54,514 nt of DNA from Clostridia bacterium (GCA_030532035.1 JAUNLX010000009.1:1-54514); one strand, 5' to 3'; positions 34,949 through 44,543 are shown, numbered from the stretch's first letter. Notes: generated by a model from the sequence alone, not told the origin. Made by a program: numbers and translations.

Positions 34949-34952
34949 AAAA

Positions 34953-34987
34953 GACTGTTGCAAATTTTTGCAACAGTCAATTTTTTT
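34953..34987. terminator. Bidirectional terminator between the FkbM gene and rubrerythrin
   Basis: Perfect 12-bp stem GACTGTTGCAAA / TTTGCAACAGTC with a 2-base centre, then seven Ts on the plus strand; A-rich on the other side so it also serves the leftward rubrerythrin gene. Confidence 0.9.
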
Positions 34988-34993
34988 GAAATT

Positions 34994-35536
34994 TTATTTG
35001 AAATATCTTTCAAGTAAACCTTTAAATGCTTTTCCATGTCTGGCTTCATCTCTTGCCATTTCATGCACTGAATCATGAATAGCGTCAAGATTTAATTCTT
35101 TAGCTCTTTTAGCAAGGTCAAATTTACCTTCGCAAGCGCCAAATTCTGCGTCAACTCTCATTTGGAGATTCTTTTCTGTAGAATCAGTGAGAACTTCACC
35201 TAAAAGTTCAGCAAATCTTGAAGCATGATCGGCTTCTTCAAATGCAGCTTGACGATAATATAAACCAATTTCTGGATAACCCTCTCTCAAAGCTACTCTT
35301 GACATTGCAAGATACATACCAACTTCAGTACATTCACCTTGGAAATTAGCTCTCAAATCTTCAATAATATCTTCACGAACGCCTTTAGCAACAGCTAAAT
35401 CATGTTCTGCTGGCCATTGGTCATCAGTTTTTTGTTCTTTAAATTTTTCTGCGGGTGCTCCACATACGGGACATTTTTCTGGAGGTGTATCTCCTTCATG
35501 AACATAACCGCAAACAGTACAAACCCATTTTTTCAT
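34994..35536 (-). CDS. rbr: Reverse-type rubrerythrin
   Basis: 180 residues. The rubredoxin-like FeS4 domain is at the N-terminus ([25 protein letters not shown], cysteines in two CxxC pairs) and the ferritin-like diiron domain follows (ligands in EADHASRF and DEARHGKAF). This is the opposite order to classical rubrerythrin and matches the reverse rubrerythrin that protects clostridia by reducing hydrogen peroxide and oxygen. An AAGGAGG site precedes the ATG. It lies 21 bases after perR on the same strand, so the peroxide sensor controls its own detoxifying partner. Confidence 0.94.
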   Translation of the reverse strand: MKKWVCTVCGYVHEGDTPPEKCPVCGAPAEKFKEQKTDDQWPAEHDLAVAKGVREDIIEDLRANFQGECTEVGMYLAMSRVALREGYPEIGLYYRQAAFEEADHASRFAELLGEVLTDSTEKNLQMRVDAEFGACEGKFDLAKRAKELNLDAIHDSVHEMARDEARHGKAFKGLLERYFK

Positions 35537-35557
35537 AATAGTTCCTCCTTAAAATAT

Positions 35558-35944
35558 TTAATTATTTTGTTTATCTAAACAATCTTTGCAAATTCCACGA
35601 AAGAAAGTGTCAGAAGATTGTAACTTGTGAGTTGTTTGTTTTTGTGCAATTTCAAGTAAATTAAAATCAAAATTTAAATCAAGATCAATTACACTCTTAC
35701 ATTTTTCACAGTAAAAATGAGCATGAGGTTCCGTTCTGTAATCAAAATGCAAAACCTTTTCAATGGGAACAACTGAGATTATGCCCTCATTTGCAAGTTG
35801 ACCCAAATTTCTGTAAACAGTGCCAAAACTTATTTTTGGCAAAATTTTTCTGACATCAATATAGACATCTTCTGCCGTCGGATGATCGTGTCTTGATTTA
35901 AGATTTTTCAAGATTGTCGATCTTTGTTTAGTTTCTCTAATCAT
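35558..35944 (-). CDS. perR: Fur-family peroxide regulator PerR
   Basis: 128 residues, slightly short for the family (about 140). The winged helix (HDHPTAEDVYIDVRKILPKISFGTVYRNLGQL, about 19-50) is followed by a dimerization domain with FDYRTEPHAHFYC and two zinc-binding CxxC pairs (CEKC and CKDC). The early His and the PHAH stretch supply regulatory-metal ligands, whose oxidation releases PerR from DNA. Linkage to rubrerythrin and a PerR-box-like sequence upstream favour PerR over Fur or Zur. Confidence 0.9.
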   Translation of the reverse strand: MIRETKQRSTILKNLKSRHDHPTAEDVYIDVRKILPKISFGTVYRNLGQLANEGIISVVPIEKVLHFDYRTEPHAHFYCEKCKSVIDLDLNFDFNLLEIAQKQTTHKLQSSDTFFRGICKDCLDKQNN

Positions 35945-35969
35945 AATCTCGCTCCTTCCATAGAATTTT

Positions 35970-35984
35970 ATTATTAAGAATAAT
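35970..35984 (-). promoter_or_regulatory. PerR-box-like operator
   Basis: ATTATTAAGAATAAT is a 7-1-7 inverted repeat with one mismatch, close to the Gram-positive PerR consensus TTATAATTATTATAA. It lies 26 bases upstream of the perR start codon, downstream of AT-rich -10 candidates (TATAAT or TATATT near 35990-36003), so it should give autoregulation. Confidence 0.65.
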
Positions 35985-36188
35985 TACTGTTAATATAATT
36001 ATATACCCATTTGTTTTTAATTTGTTAATGACCTGTGAACTTTTGTTTTACCAAAAAGTATAAAAATTTGATTAAATTCAATTTTAGAGTGGCAATATAT
36101 TCTTTATATAACTTAAAAAATCGTATATTCTTTGTGACTTAGATAAATTCATTCACTGTTTATTGTTAAAAAAAGATACAAGTTATGT

Positions 36189-36194
36189 TATAAT
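36189..36194 (+). promoter_or_regulatory. Extended -10 promoter next to the miaB start codon
   Basis: TGTTATAAT (extended -10, TATAAT at 36189-36194) ends 8 bases before the miaB ATG. The message would have a leader of 0-3 bases, and there is no ribosome site in between. The 35945-36188 stretch upstream holds no gene. Confidence 0.55.
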
Positions 36195-36202
36195 TAAAAA
36201 CC

Positions 36203-37585
36203 ATGGAAAACACAGAAAACTTTAATTGGACTTATAAAATAAAAGAATATTTTGACAAAAAAGGCAAAATCCCCAAAGCCTTTGTGCAAACCTATGGCTG
36301 TCAAGGAAATGTGGCAGATTCGGAGCGTATAAAGGGAATGATTTTTGATATGGGTTACCTTTTTTGCGATGATGTTAAAGACGCAGATTTGATTATTTTC
36401 AATACCTGCGCTGTTAGAGAGCATGCCGAAGACAGAGTTTTTGGAAATTTGGGAAGACTCAAAAAATTAAAAATTAAAAATCCCGACTTAATAATTGCCG
36501 TCTGCGGTTGTATGGTGCAGAGAGAAAGCGTTGCAAAAAGACTCAAAAATAATTTTAATTATGTTGATTTGATTTTTGGAACCTTTGTTACAGACGATTT
36601 GCCAAAGCTTTTGTATCAAGCGATTGAAACAAAAAAAACAGTAATAGATATTTCTGAAAATAATTTGATTCCCGATGAAAATGTCAAGAGAATAGGTAAA
36701 TTTGATTTTAAAGCTTTTGTGCCAATAACTTATGGTTGTGACAATTTCTGCACTTATTGTATAGTACCCTATGTGCGTGGCAGACTTAGAAGCGTTGAAT
36801 ATCAAGATGTTTTAAGTAGAGTTTCTAATCTTGTAAAAAATGGATATAAAGAAATTACTTTACTTGGGCAAAATGTAAATGCCTATGGCAAAGATTTACA
36901 AAAAGAAAATCTATTTTCCAAACTTTTAGAAGACATAAATAATATTGACGGTGATTTTATTGTGCGATTTATGACTTCTCATCCCAAAGACTTATCTTTT
37001 CACGATATTGAAACAATATCTAAATTAGAAAAAGTGGAAAAACATCTTCATTTACCCGTTCAATCTGGAAGCGACAGAATATTAAAATTGATGAATAGAA
37101 AATACGATTCTAAGTCTTATTTGAAACTTGTAGATTATGCAAAATCACTTATGCCACAAGTAACTTTTTCATCAGATATTATTGTCGGTTTTCCGGGAGA
37201 AACAAGAGAAGATTTTGATGAAACATTAAATTTAATAAAGCAAGTTGGATACTCAAATTTATATACATTCATTTATTCTAAACGAGAAAAAACAAAGGCA
37301 GCTGAATTTCACGACGAAACAGACCGAGAAACTAAGGTTTCAAGGCTTGAAGAAATTTTACAGTTGCAAAAGCAAATAACAAAAAAATTAAATGAAAATT
37401 TAATTGGAACTAATCAGCGTATATTAATTGATGAAAAAAGGGGAGAAAATAGCTTTGCTGGAAAAACACTTTCCAATGTTTTAGTTACTGTAAATAGCAA
37501 AGAAGATATTTTTTCTAAATTTATAAATGTCAAAATTACCGACGCAAATATTTCTTATGTGTCGGGTGAAATAATAAAAGAATAG
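36203..37585 (+). CDS. miaB: tRNA-2-methylthio-N6-dimethylallyladenosine synthase MiaB
   Basis: 460 residues. The N-terminal cluster cysteines are C33 (YGCQGN), C69 (FNTCAVRE) and C103 (CGCMVQRE). The radical-SAM CX3CX2C is C179, C183 and C186 (GCDNFCTYC), followed by IVPYVRGR. A C-terminal TRAM domain (IGTNQRILIDEKRGENSFAGKT) binds tRNA. MiaB adds a methylthio group to i6A37, the product of MiaA, whose gene is in the same run at 42407. No ribosome site precedes the ATG, and the next in-frame Met is residue 45, after the first cluster cysteine, so this start is needed. Confidence 0.96.
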   Translation: MENTENFNWTYKIKEYFDKKGKIPKAFVQTYGCQGNVADSERIKGMIFDMGYLFCDDVKDADLIIFNTCAVREHAEDRVFGNLGRLKKLKIKNPDLIIAVCGCMVQRESVAKRLKNNFNYVDLIFGTFVTDDLPKLLYQAIETKKTVIDISENNLIPDENVKRIGKFDFKAFVPITYGCDNFCTYCIVPYVRGRLRSVEYQDVLSRVSNLVKNGYKEITLLGQNVNAYGKDLQKENLFSKLLEDINNIDGDFIVRFMTSHPKDLSFHDIETISKLEKVEKHLHLPVQSGSDRILKLMNRKYDSKSYLKLVDYAKSLMPQVTFSSDIIVGFPGETREDFDETLNLIKQVGYSNLYTFIYSKREKTKAAEFHDETDRETKVSRLEEILQLQKQITKKLNENLIGTNQRILIDEKRGENSFAGKTLSNVLVTVNSKEDIFSKFINVKITDANISYVSGEIIKE

Positions 37586-37595
37586 AGGAGAAAAA

Positions 37596-38000
37596 ATGGA
37601 AATAATTAACAAGGCAAGAGAATTGGGAAAACTAATTCAAGAGGACGAAAGATATATTGAATTTGCAAAAGCAAAAGAAGCTTGCGATACCGATCCTGAA
37701 GTAGTTGAATCACTCAAGAAAGCAGAAGAACTCAGAATGGAATACCAAAAGGAAGCAACTGCAAGTGAACCCAATCATGAAAAGCTCGAAGAAATGAATG
37801 AACAATTCAAATCTATGTATGAAAAATTGGGCGAAAATGCAAAGATGAAAGATTTTGAAGAAAAGGGAAAACTCTTAAATGATATGATGGAAGAAGTAAT
37901 GCAAATACTTTATATGAGTGTCAATGGAGAAGACCCGATGACCTGTCAACCACATGCTGCATGTGATGACGAAAATTGTTCAACCTGCAGCGGTTGCTAA
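37596..38000 (+). CDS. ylbF: YlbF/YmcA-family protein with a cysteine-rich tail
   Basis: 134 residues. The helical YlbF-type domain covers about 1-115 (INKARELGKLIQEDERYIEFAKAKEACDTDPEVVESLKKAEELRMEY...). The extra C-terminus (TCQPHAACDDENCSTCSGC) has five cysteines and a His, which could hold a metal or iron-sulfur cluster. In Bacillus, YlbF with YmcA and YaaT forms a cluster-binding complex that steers RNase Y processing and competence. Here only YlbF is seen, between miaB and mutS. A GAGGAG site precedes the ATG 10 bases after miaB. Confidence 0.85.
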   Translation: MEIINKARELGKLIQEDERYIEFAKAKEACDTDPEVVESLKKAEELRMEYQKEATASEPNHEKLEEMNEQFKSMYEKLGENAKMKDFEEKGKLLNDMMEEVMQILYMSVNGEDPMTCQPHAACDDENCSTCSGC

Positions 38001-38025
38001 TTTTTAAGATTTAAGGAGGATACAC

Positions 38026-40575
38026 TTGGCACAGGTAACGCCTATGATGGCTCAATACTTGCAAATTAAAGAAACCTGTAAAGACGCCATTTTGTTTTTC
38101 AGACTTGGCGATTTTTACGAAATGTTCTTTGATGATGCCGAGATTGCATCCTCTGTTTTAAATCTTGCCTTGACGGGCAAAGATTGTGGGCTGGAAGAGA
38201 GGGCACCAATGTGTGGCGTTCCCTATCACAGCGCCCAGCCATATATTGCAAAGCTTGTAAGAGAGGGCTTTAATGTTGCAATTTGCGAACAAACTGAAGA
38301 GCCTTCAAAAGCAAAAAAAATTGTAAATCGAGAAATTGTTAGAACAATAACTGCCGGAACTGCAATTGAGGAAAATATTTTAGATTCTTCCAAAAGTAAT
38401 TTCCTCTGTTCTGTGAGCGTTCTCTCTGATAGAGTTGGGCTCAGTTTCGTAGATATATCGACTGGCAAAATTTTTTGCGATAGCGTACTAAAAAATACAA
38501 ATAAACTTACTGATAGATTATTTGCCTTTGAACCTAAAGAAGTGCTCTTTAATGAAAAATTAAAGAGCTTAGATTTGTATTTAAAAGAAAATGAGAGAAC
38601 GAAAAATATTAAGGTTGAAAAAGAAGACTTAAGCAAAGCAAGGGAATTTGTAAGTTCATTTTTTGATGAAAAAATCGAATTTTCAGATGAAATAACTTTG
38701 AGCCTTTATACAGCTATTTCATACATTAAAAAAGTAAGAAAAAATGAAGTTAAAAATCTCCTTAAACCGTCTTTGTATTCAGAAAATAAATATATGTCAA
38801 TCGACGCCACAGCGAGAAAAAATTTAGAGCTTGTTGAAACATTGAGGGGCAAAGAAAAAAGAGGCTCTCTTTTATGGGTACTCGATAAAACTAAAACGGC
38901 AATGGGTAACCGAAAAATGCGTTTTTGTTTAGATTTGCCTTCAATGAATTTATCTGAAATTACCAAAAGACAAAATGCCGTCTATGCTTTTATAGATGAG
39001 CCTATTATTAGAGATGAAGTAAGTAAAATTTTATCTGGCATAAGCGATACAGAACGCCTTATTACAACTGTTTTTTATGGTACGGCAAGTGCAAGAGATC
39101 TTAGAAATCTCAGTAATTCAGTGAAAAATTTCAGCTTGCTGAAAGAAAAACTTGAAAATTTAAATTCTGATTTAATCGACGAATTAAATAAAAAAATCGA
39201 TCCTTTAGACGACCTTTATTTGCTTATAGAAAAATATATAAAAGAAGATCCGCCCTTTTCTGTCAGAGAGGGAGGACTTATAAATGACGGTGCCGATGAA
39301 AAATTAGACGAACTTCGGCATTTGTTAAATAATGGAAAAACGATACTTTCAGATATTGAAAAAACAGAAAAAGAAAAAACTGGCATTTCTAAATTAAAAA
39401 TTGGATACAATCGCGTCTTTGGTTATTACATTGAGGTGCTCAATTCATCAAAAGATTTAGTGCCTGAAAACTATATCAGAAAACAGACTTTGAGTAATTG
39501 CGAGAGATATATAACCGAAGAATTGAAAAATTTAGAAGCCGAAATTTTAAGTGCTAAAGATAAAATTGTGGCTTTAGAATATGAAATTTTTGCCAAAATA
39601 AGGGAAAAAGTTGCCAAAGAAACAAAGCGTGTTCAAGATACTTCAGACGCTATAGCTTATTTAGATGTACTTGTTTCCTTTGCAAAAGTTGCCGTTGAAA
39701 ATAATTATACCTGCCCAGACATCAAAGATAATGGAAAAATTGTAATCAAAGACGGTAGACATCCAGTTGTAGAAAAAATGAATCCATCTAAGTTATTTGT
39801 GCCCAACGATACAAATTTAGACAATGGAAAAAATCAGATTTATTTAATAACTGGTCCAAATATGGCGGGAAAATCAACATATATGAGGCAGGTTGCTTTA
39901 ATTACGATTATGGCTCAAATGGGGAGCTTTGTCCCAGCTAAATATGCGGAAATTTCATTGACTGACGCTGTTTTTACAAGAATTGGTGCGTCAGATGACT
40001 TAAATACTGGACTTTCTACTTTTATGGTGGAGATGAAAGAAACAGCGGAAATATTAAAATCGGCTACTTCAAAAAGCTTGGTAGTTTTAGATGAAATTGG
40101 ACGAGGAACTTCCACCTTTGACGGAATGAGTATAGCGGCTTCTGTTATAGAATATTTGGCTACTGATAAAAATTGTAACCCGAAAACGCTATTTGCCACT
40201 CATTATAAAGAACTTACAGAACTTGAAAATAGATTTGATAATATAAAAAATTATCATATTGTCTGTAAAAAAAGAGACGAAGATATAATATTTTTGAGAA
40301 AGATTGTCAGAGGAGCGGCAAATGCAAGTTATGGAATAGATGTTGCAAGACTTGCCGGTGTTCCTGAAAAAGTTGTATCGAGGGCTAAAGAAATTCTTAA
40401 AACTGTAGAGCATAGAGATTACAGACAGCCAAAAATTGAAAAAGAACAAGAAGTTCAAATGTCGTTTGAAGAAAATGAAAGTAAAGCGATTACAAAATTA
40501 AAAAATATAAATGTTGATACAATCACGCCGATTGAAGCGATGAAAATTTTATATGAACTCAAAGAGGATATTTGA
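38026..40575 (+). CDS. mutS: DNA mismatch recognition protein MutS
   Basis: 849 residues from a TTG with an AAGGAGG site; a later ATG at 38044 has none. The mismatch-binding wedge (FFRLGDFYEMFFDDA, about 25-39) carries the Phe-x-Glu that probes mispairs. The ATPase has Walker A GPNMAGKST near 610 and the Walker B region VVLDEIGRGTS near 686. The C-terminal helix-turn-helix and a short tail complete it. It works with MutL, whose start codon overlaps the MutS stop by one base (TGATG). Confidence 0.97.
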   Translation: MAQVTPMMAQYLQIKETCKDAILFFRLGDFYEMFFDDAEIASSVLNLALTGKDCGLEERAPMCGVPYHSAQPYIAKLVREGFNVAICEQTEEPSKAKKIVNREIVRTITAGTAIEENILDSSKSNFLCSVSVLSDRVGLSFVDISTGKIFCDSVLKNTNKLTDRLFAFEPKEVLFNEKLKSLDLYLKENERTKNIKVEKEDLSKAREFVSSFFDEKIEFSDEITLSLYTAISYIKKVRKNEVKNLLKPSLYSENKYMSIDATARKNLELVETLRGKEKRGSLLWVLDKTKTAMGNRKMRFCLDLPSMNLSEITKRQNAVYAFIDEPIIRDEVSKILSGISDTERLITTVFYGTASARDLRNLSNSVKNFSLLKEKLENLNSDLIDELNKKIDPLDDLYLLIEKYIKEDPPFSVREGGLINDGADEKLDELRHLLNNGKTILSDIEKTEKEKTGISKLKIGYNRVFGYYIEVLNSSKDLVPENYIRKQTLSNCERYITEELKNLEAEILSAKDKIVALEYEIFAKIREKVAKETKRVQDTSDAIAYLDVLVSFAKVAVENNYTCPDIKDNGKIVIKDGRHPVVEKMNPSKLFVPNDTNLDNGKNQIYLITGPNMAGKSTYMRQVALITIMAQMGSFVPAKYAEISLTDAVFTRIGASDDLNTGLSTFMVEMKETAEILKSATSKSLVVLDEIGRGTSTFDGMSIAASVIEYLATDKNCNPKTLFATHYKELTELENRFDNIKNYHIVCKKRDEDIIFLRKIVRGAANASYGIDVARLAGVPEKVVSRAKEILKTVEHRDYRQPKIEKEQEVQMSFEENESKAITKLKNINVDTITPIEAMKILYELKEDI

Positions 40576-42395
40576 TGTCTAAGATAAATGTTTTGCCACA
40601 GAGGATAGCTGATTTAATAGCAGCTGGAGAAGTTGTCGAAAGACCCTCGTCAGTGGTAAAAGAACTGTTAGAAAATTCAATAGATGCAGGGGCAACTCAA
40701 ATAACCGTCGAAATTAAAAAAGGCGGAAATGAGCTTATTCGAGTTACTGACAATGCCAGTGGAATAGAGCATGAAGATGTTGAAAAAGCTTTTTTGAGCC
40801 ATGCAACAAGTAAAATCAAAACGGAAAATGATTTGAATTTTATCAGTACTTTGGGCTTTCGTGGAGAAGCTTTGCCATCCATTGCAGCAGTTTCTAAAAT
40901 TTCCGTTTTGACTAAAACGCCTGAAAGTAAAATTGGAACAAGATTTGTAATTGAGGGCGGAAAGAAAATTTCCCTTGATGAGATGGGAACTCCTGACGGA
41001 ACGACTATTATTGTAAAAAATCTTTTTTTCAATACACCTGCGAGATATAAATTTTTGAAAACAGATAGAAGTGAGGGAAATTATGTTGCTTCCACTGTAG
41101 ATAAAATGGCTCTGTCCAATCCGCAGGTTTCATTTAAATTTATAAGAGATAATCGAATTGTATTGCAGACTTCTGGAGATGGAAAACTCTCAAATGCAAT
41201 TTATAGTGTATTTGGCAAAGATTTTTTAGAAACTCTCATTTATGTTGATTTGAGCATAAAAGAAAAGAAAATTTATGGCTTTGTCAGCGACCCGCATAAA
41301 GCAAGAAAAAACAGAAGTATGCAACATCTGTTTTTGAATGGTAGATATATAAAAAGTAAGACAATTACATCTGCTATTGAAAGAGCTTATGAGCATAGTA
41401 TTATGTCTGGATTTTTTCCGGCTTGTGTGTTGTTTTTAGAAATTCCCTTTGACGATGTTGATGTAAATGTTCATCCCTCAAAATTAGAAGTGAGATTTCA
41501 AAATGAGGGAGATGTTTTTTCTTTTGTATATCATGCAGTTAAAAATGCAATATCTGCGAAATTGAATTCAAATTTGCAAATTGATTCAAATGATATTTTT
41601 ATCAATGACGACATCGATTGGGACCCAGTTAAAAGTTTAGATTTATCGCATTTTATAGATAATAAAAAAACAAATGTCTTTTATGAGAAAAAAGACGATG
41701 AAGAAAATACGGAAAAGATATTTATAGAAGACGGTGCGAGCCAAAATCAAAATTTTATAGATATATTTGATTTTTCAGATGAGGAAAATGATTTTTCAGA
41801 ACAAGAGCCTACTTTTTTTGAAAATGTAGAAAAAGATATAAAATATATTGGGGAAGTTTTTGGCACTTATTTGATAGCACAAATTAATAATGAAGTTATC
41901 ATCATTGATAAACATGCCGCCCATGAGCGAGAGATATATAATGATCTCATAGAAAATAAAACTGTCGAAAAACAGATACTTACAGCGCCTGTAATTATAA
42001 ATTGTTCTACTAAAGAATATGACATTTTATTAGAAAATAGAGCAGTTCTCAAAAAGAGTGGATTTGAGATAGATGATTTTGGGCAAAAAACGATAGCTCT
42101 TAGAACTTGCCCCGCAATTTTAATTGGCGAAGATTTGTCGTCTGCTATCTTAGAGGCCGCCTCATACTTAACATATGATAAAAATACTGTAAATGACAAA
42201 CTTGAATGGATATATGAGTCAATTGCCTGTAGAGCGGCTGTCAAAGCTGGCGACAGTTTGAGCGATTATGAAAAAGAAAAGTTTGTAAAGCGGATTTTAA
42301 ATAAAGGCAATTTAGAATTTTGCCCACATGGTAGACCGATATATCTAAAATATACTAAATCAGAGATAGAAAAATTATTCGGGCGGATTATTTGA
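40575..42395 (+). CDS. mutL: DNA mismatch repair protein MutL
   Basis: 606 residues from the ATG at 40575. The GHKL ATPase is intact (ELLENSIDAG, DNASGI, GFRGEALPSIAAVS). A variable acidic linker covers about 330-420. The C-terminal domain has ACRAAVKAGDSLS and the zinc-ligand block FCPHGRP, as in endonuclease-type MutL of bacteria without MutH. The metal motif DQHAxxExxxxE is altered to DKHAAHEREIYN (from residue 445): Lys replaces Gln and Asn the last Glu, so nicking activity is uncertain. Translation is coupled to mutS. Confidence 0.95.
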   Translation: MSKINVLPQRIADLIAAGEVVERPSSVVKELLENSIDAGATQITVEIKKGGNELIRVTDNASGIEHEDVEKAFLSHATSKIKTENDLNFISTLGFRGEALPSIAAVSKISVLTKTPESKIGTRFVIEGGKKISLDEMGTPDGTTIIVKNLFFNTPARYKFLKTDRSEGNYVASTVDKMALSNPQVSFKFIRDNRIVLQTSGDGKLSNAIYSVFGKDFLETLIYVDLSIKEKKIYGFVSDPHKARKNRSMQHLFLNGRYIKSKTITSAIERAYEHSIMSGFFPACVLFLEIPFDDVDVNVHPSKLEVRFQNEGDVFSFVYHAVKNAISAKLNSNLQIDSNDIFINDDIDWDPVKSLDLSHFIDNKKTNVFYEKKDDEENTEKIFIEDGASQNQNFIDIFDFSDEENDFSEQEPTFFENVEKDIKYIGEVFGTYLIAQINNEVIIIDKHAAHEREIYNDLIENKTVEKQILTAPVIINCSTKEYDILLENRAVLKKSGFEIDDFGQKTIALRTCPAILIGEDLSSAILEAASYLTYDKNTVNDKLEWIYESIACRAAVKAGDSLSDYEKEKFVKRILNKGNLEFCPHGRPIYLKYTKSEIEKLFGRII

Positions 42396-42406
42396 CGGAG
42401 TTTAAT

Positions 42407-43342
42407 TTGAAAAAATCAATTGTAATTTTTGGACCAACTGCCACTGGGAAATCTAAATATTCTGTTATGCTCGCAGAGAAAATAGACGCTCAAATCATTT
42501 CATTTGACTCTATGCAAGTGTATATCGGAAGTGATATTGCGAGTGCAAAGCCTGAAAAAAATTTATTAAATAGAGTAAAACATCATTTAATTTCAGTCTA
42601 TGATGACGACAAGCCATATACGGCAGGTCTTTTTAAAAAAGATGCCCTCGAAATAATATCTCAGATAGAAAATGAGGGAAAAAGAGTTGTCTTAACTGGT
42701 GGAACTGGGCTTTATATTGACTCTTTAATTTGCGATATTGACTTTGAAAATAATTCTACTGACGAAAAAATAAGAGAAAAACTGTTAAAAGAACTTGACG
42801 ATGACAGAGAAAAATTTTATGAAAAATTAAAGCAAATTGACAGTAAAACATATGAAACTATCAGTATAAATGACACTCAAAGACTTGTTAGAGCAATGGA
42901 ATATTATATGATAACGGGGAAACCGATTTCAGCTCAAAGCCCAAATAAAAAACTTCGTGAAGACAAATATATATTGATTGGACTAAATTATAAAGATAGA
43001 AATAAATTATATGAAAATATAGAATTGCGTGTCGATAAAATGGTAGAAATGGGGCTTTTAAAGGAAGCCAAACTTGCCTATGAAAAAAATTCAAATATGA
43101 AGTCTACAAGTGCGGCAGCTCAGATGATTGGGCATAAAGAATTTTATAAATATTTTGAAAATAAAATGAGCTTAGATGACGCAATTAATTTACTCAAGCA
43201 AAAGACGAGAAATTATGCAAAAAGACAACTGACTTGGTTTAGAAAATATAAAACTGCAGATTGGATATATCTTGATGATAAATCCGAAGAAGATATATTA
43301 AACGAAATTATCGAAGTGGTGAAAAGGAAAGATGAAAGTTAA
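42407..43342 (+). CDS. miaA: tRNA dimethylallyltransferase MiaA
   Basis: 311 residues from the TTG at 42407, chosen for the CGGAG 6-7 bases upstream; the frame also opens at a TTG at 42392 that overlaps the mutL stop. The P-loop is FGPTATGKSK, DSMQVYIGSDIASAKP binds substrate, and TGGTGLYIDSLI is the second conserved block. MiaA transfers an isopentenyl group from DMAPP to A37 of tRNAs reading UNN codons, making the substrate of MiaB. The end overlaps the next gene by 11 bases. Confidence 0.95.
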   Translation: MKKSIVIFGPTATGKSKYSVMLAEKIDAQIISFDSMQVYIGSDIASAKPEKNLLNRVKHHLISVYDDDKPYTAGLFKKDALEIISQIENEGKRVVLTGGTGLYIDSLICDIDFENNSTDEKIREKLLKELDDDREKFYEKLKQIDSKTYETISINDTQRLVRAMEYYMITGKPISAQSPNKKLREDKYILIGLNYKDRNKLYENIELRVDKMVEMGLLKEAKLAYEKNSNMKSTSAAAQMIGHKEFYKYFENKMSLDDAINLLKQKTRNYAKRQLTWFRKYKTADWIYLDDKSEEDILNEIIEVVKRKDES

Positions 43343-44543
43343 AACAAAAAAAGCTCTTTGGATATTATTGCTTTTGTTTTTAGTGTTCTATATGGTTTTT
43401 CAGCTTTTTAGAACGCTCTATCGACCTTTAAAAACTGAAATTGTAACTGAAAATAAAATAGAAGATTATATCGATACAGAGGTATTTGTTTTAAGAGAAG
43501 AAATTCCTCTTTCAAAGCAGGCAAATGGTGTAATAACTCCCATAGTGCCAGACGCAGAGAGGGTAGCAGAAAATCAGACTGTTGTTTTGATTTTTGAAGA
43601 TGAAAAAGATGCTTCAAATTATTTCAATAAACTTAAACTCGAAAAGGAACTTGAACATATCCGAAAAATAAAGGCTACTTCGTCTTTTGTAAATATAGAT
43701 GTCGATAAATTTAAAGCTGAAGTTATAAATCAAGCAGGTCTATATGTCAAAGCTGTTTCAAATCAAGACTTTTCTGCTTTTGATTTAGAAAAATCAGAAT
43801 TAAAAGATAAGATAACTGTAAGCCAAATTTTAGCCGGAGAAAATATAGATACTTCGGAAGCTGAAAAAGAAATTAATCAAAAAATGAGTGCTTTTTCAAC
43901 TACGAGTAATTATAAAACAGTTGCATCGCCCTATTCAGGTTATTTTATTTCTAAATGTGACGGGCATGAAACTGATTTTGATGTTTCAAAAATAGAAAAA
44001 TTAGATTTTGAGAACATAAAAAAGACTCTGTCAAAAGATATTAAACAAGAAAATAATTATGGGAAAATAATATATGGTTTTAAGTGGTATGTTTTCTGCG
44101 AAGTTCCGAAAGTAAAAGGCGAAACAATGCCTTTAGATGCAAGTTATAGACTTGATTTTCCATATACAAAAAAAGATTATGAAAGACCGATTATAAAACT
44201 TATTTCTAAAAAAACTCATAAAGATAAAATTCAACTTATTTTTGTTGGAGATACGATGAATGCCAACATAGCAAATTTAAGGCACGAGAAAGCAAAAATA
44301 ATTAAAAGAGAAAACAAAGGTCTCAAAATAAATGCTCTGGCACTTAGAACAAATGACAAAAAAGAAAAAGGTGTCTATGTGTTGAATGGAGAAGTTTTAG
44401 AATTTAAAAAAGTTGATATTATACAGTCAACTGAAAAATATGCAATATCACGAAAACATAATGACGACAAAACTTATGTTGATTTATATGACAATGTTGT
44501 AATAGGAGGTAAAGATTTATATGACGGAAAAGTTATCAGATGA
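43332..44543 (+). CDS. HlyD-like membrane-anchored protein of the divisome cluster
   Basis: 403 residues. One N-terminal membrane helix (about 8-27) is followed by an extracytoplasmic part. It contains a split barrel-sandwich-like stretch (FVLREEIPLSKQANGVITPIV... and later VASPYSGYFISKCDG) around a helical hairpin at about 95-190, the layout of HlyD-type adaptor proteins. No transporter gene is beside it. Similar orphan HlyD-like genes precede yggS-sepF in related clostridia, so a role in envelope assembly near the division site is possible (inference). The ribosome site is AAGGAAAG; its end overlaps yggS by 23 bases. Confidence 0.72.
   Translation: MKVKTKKALWILLLLFLVFYMVFQLFRTLYRPLKTEIVTENKIEDYIDTEVFVLREEIPLSKQANGVITPIVPDAERVAENQTVVLIFEDEKDASNYFNKLKLEKELEHIRKIKATSSFVNIDVDKFKAEVINQAGLYVKAVSNQDFSAFDLEKSELKDKITVSQILAGENIDTSEAEKEINQKMSAFSTTSNYKTVASPYSGYFISKCDGHETDFDVSKIEKLDFENIKKTLSKDIKQENNYGKIIYGFKWYVFCEVPKVKGETMPLDASYRLDFPYTKKDYERPIIKLISKKTHKDKIQLIFVGDTMNANIANLRHEKAKIIKRENKGLKINALALRTNDKKEKGVYVLNGEVLEFKKVDIIQSTEKYAISRKHNDDKTYVDLYDNVVIGGKDLYDGKVIR

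Noticed and set aside
34989-35944. Fur or Zur regulon instead of PerR
   Set aside because: The paired gene is a peroxide-reducing rubrerythrin and the upstream site fits a PerR box; no iron or zinc transport gene is nearby.
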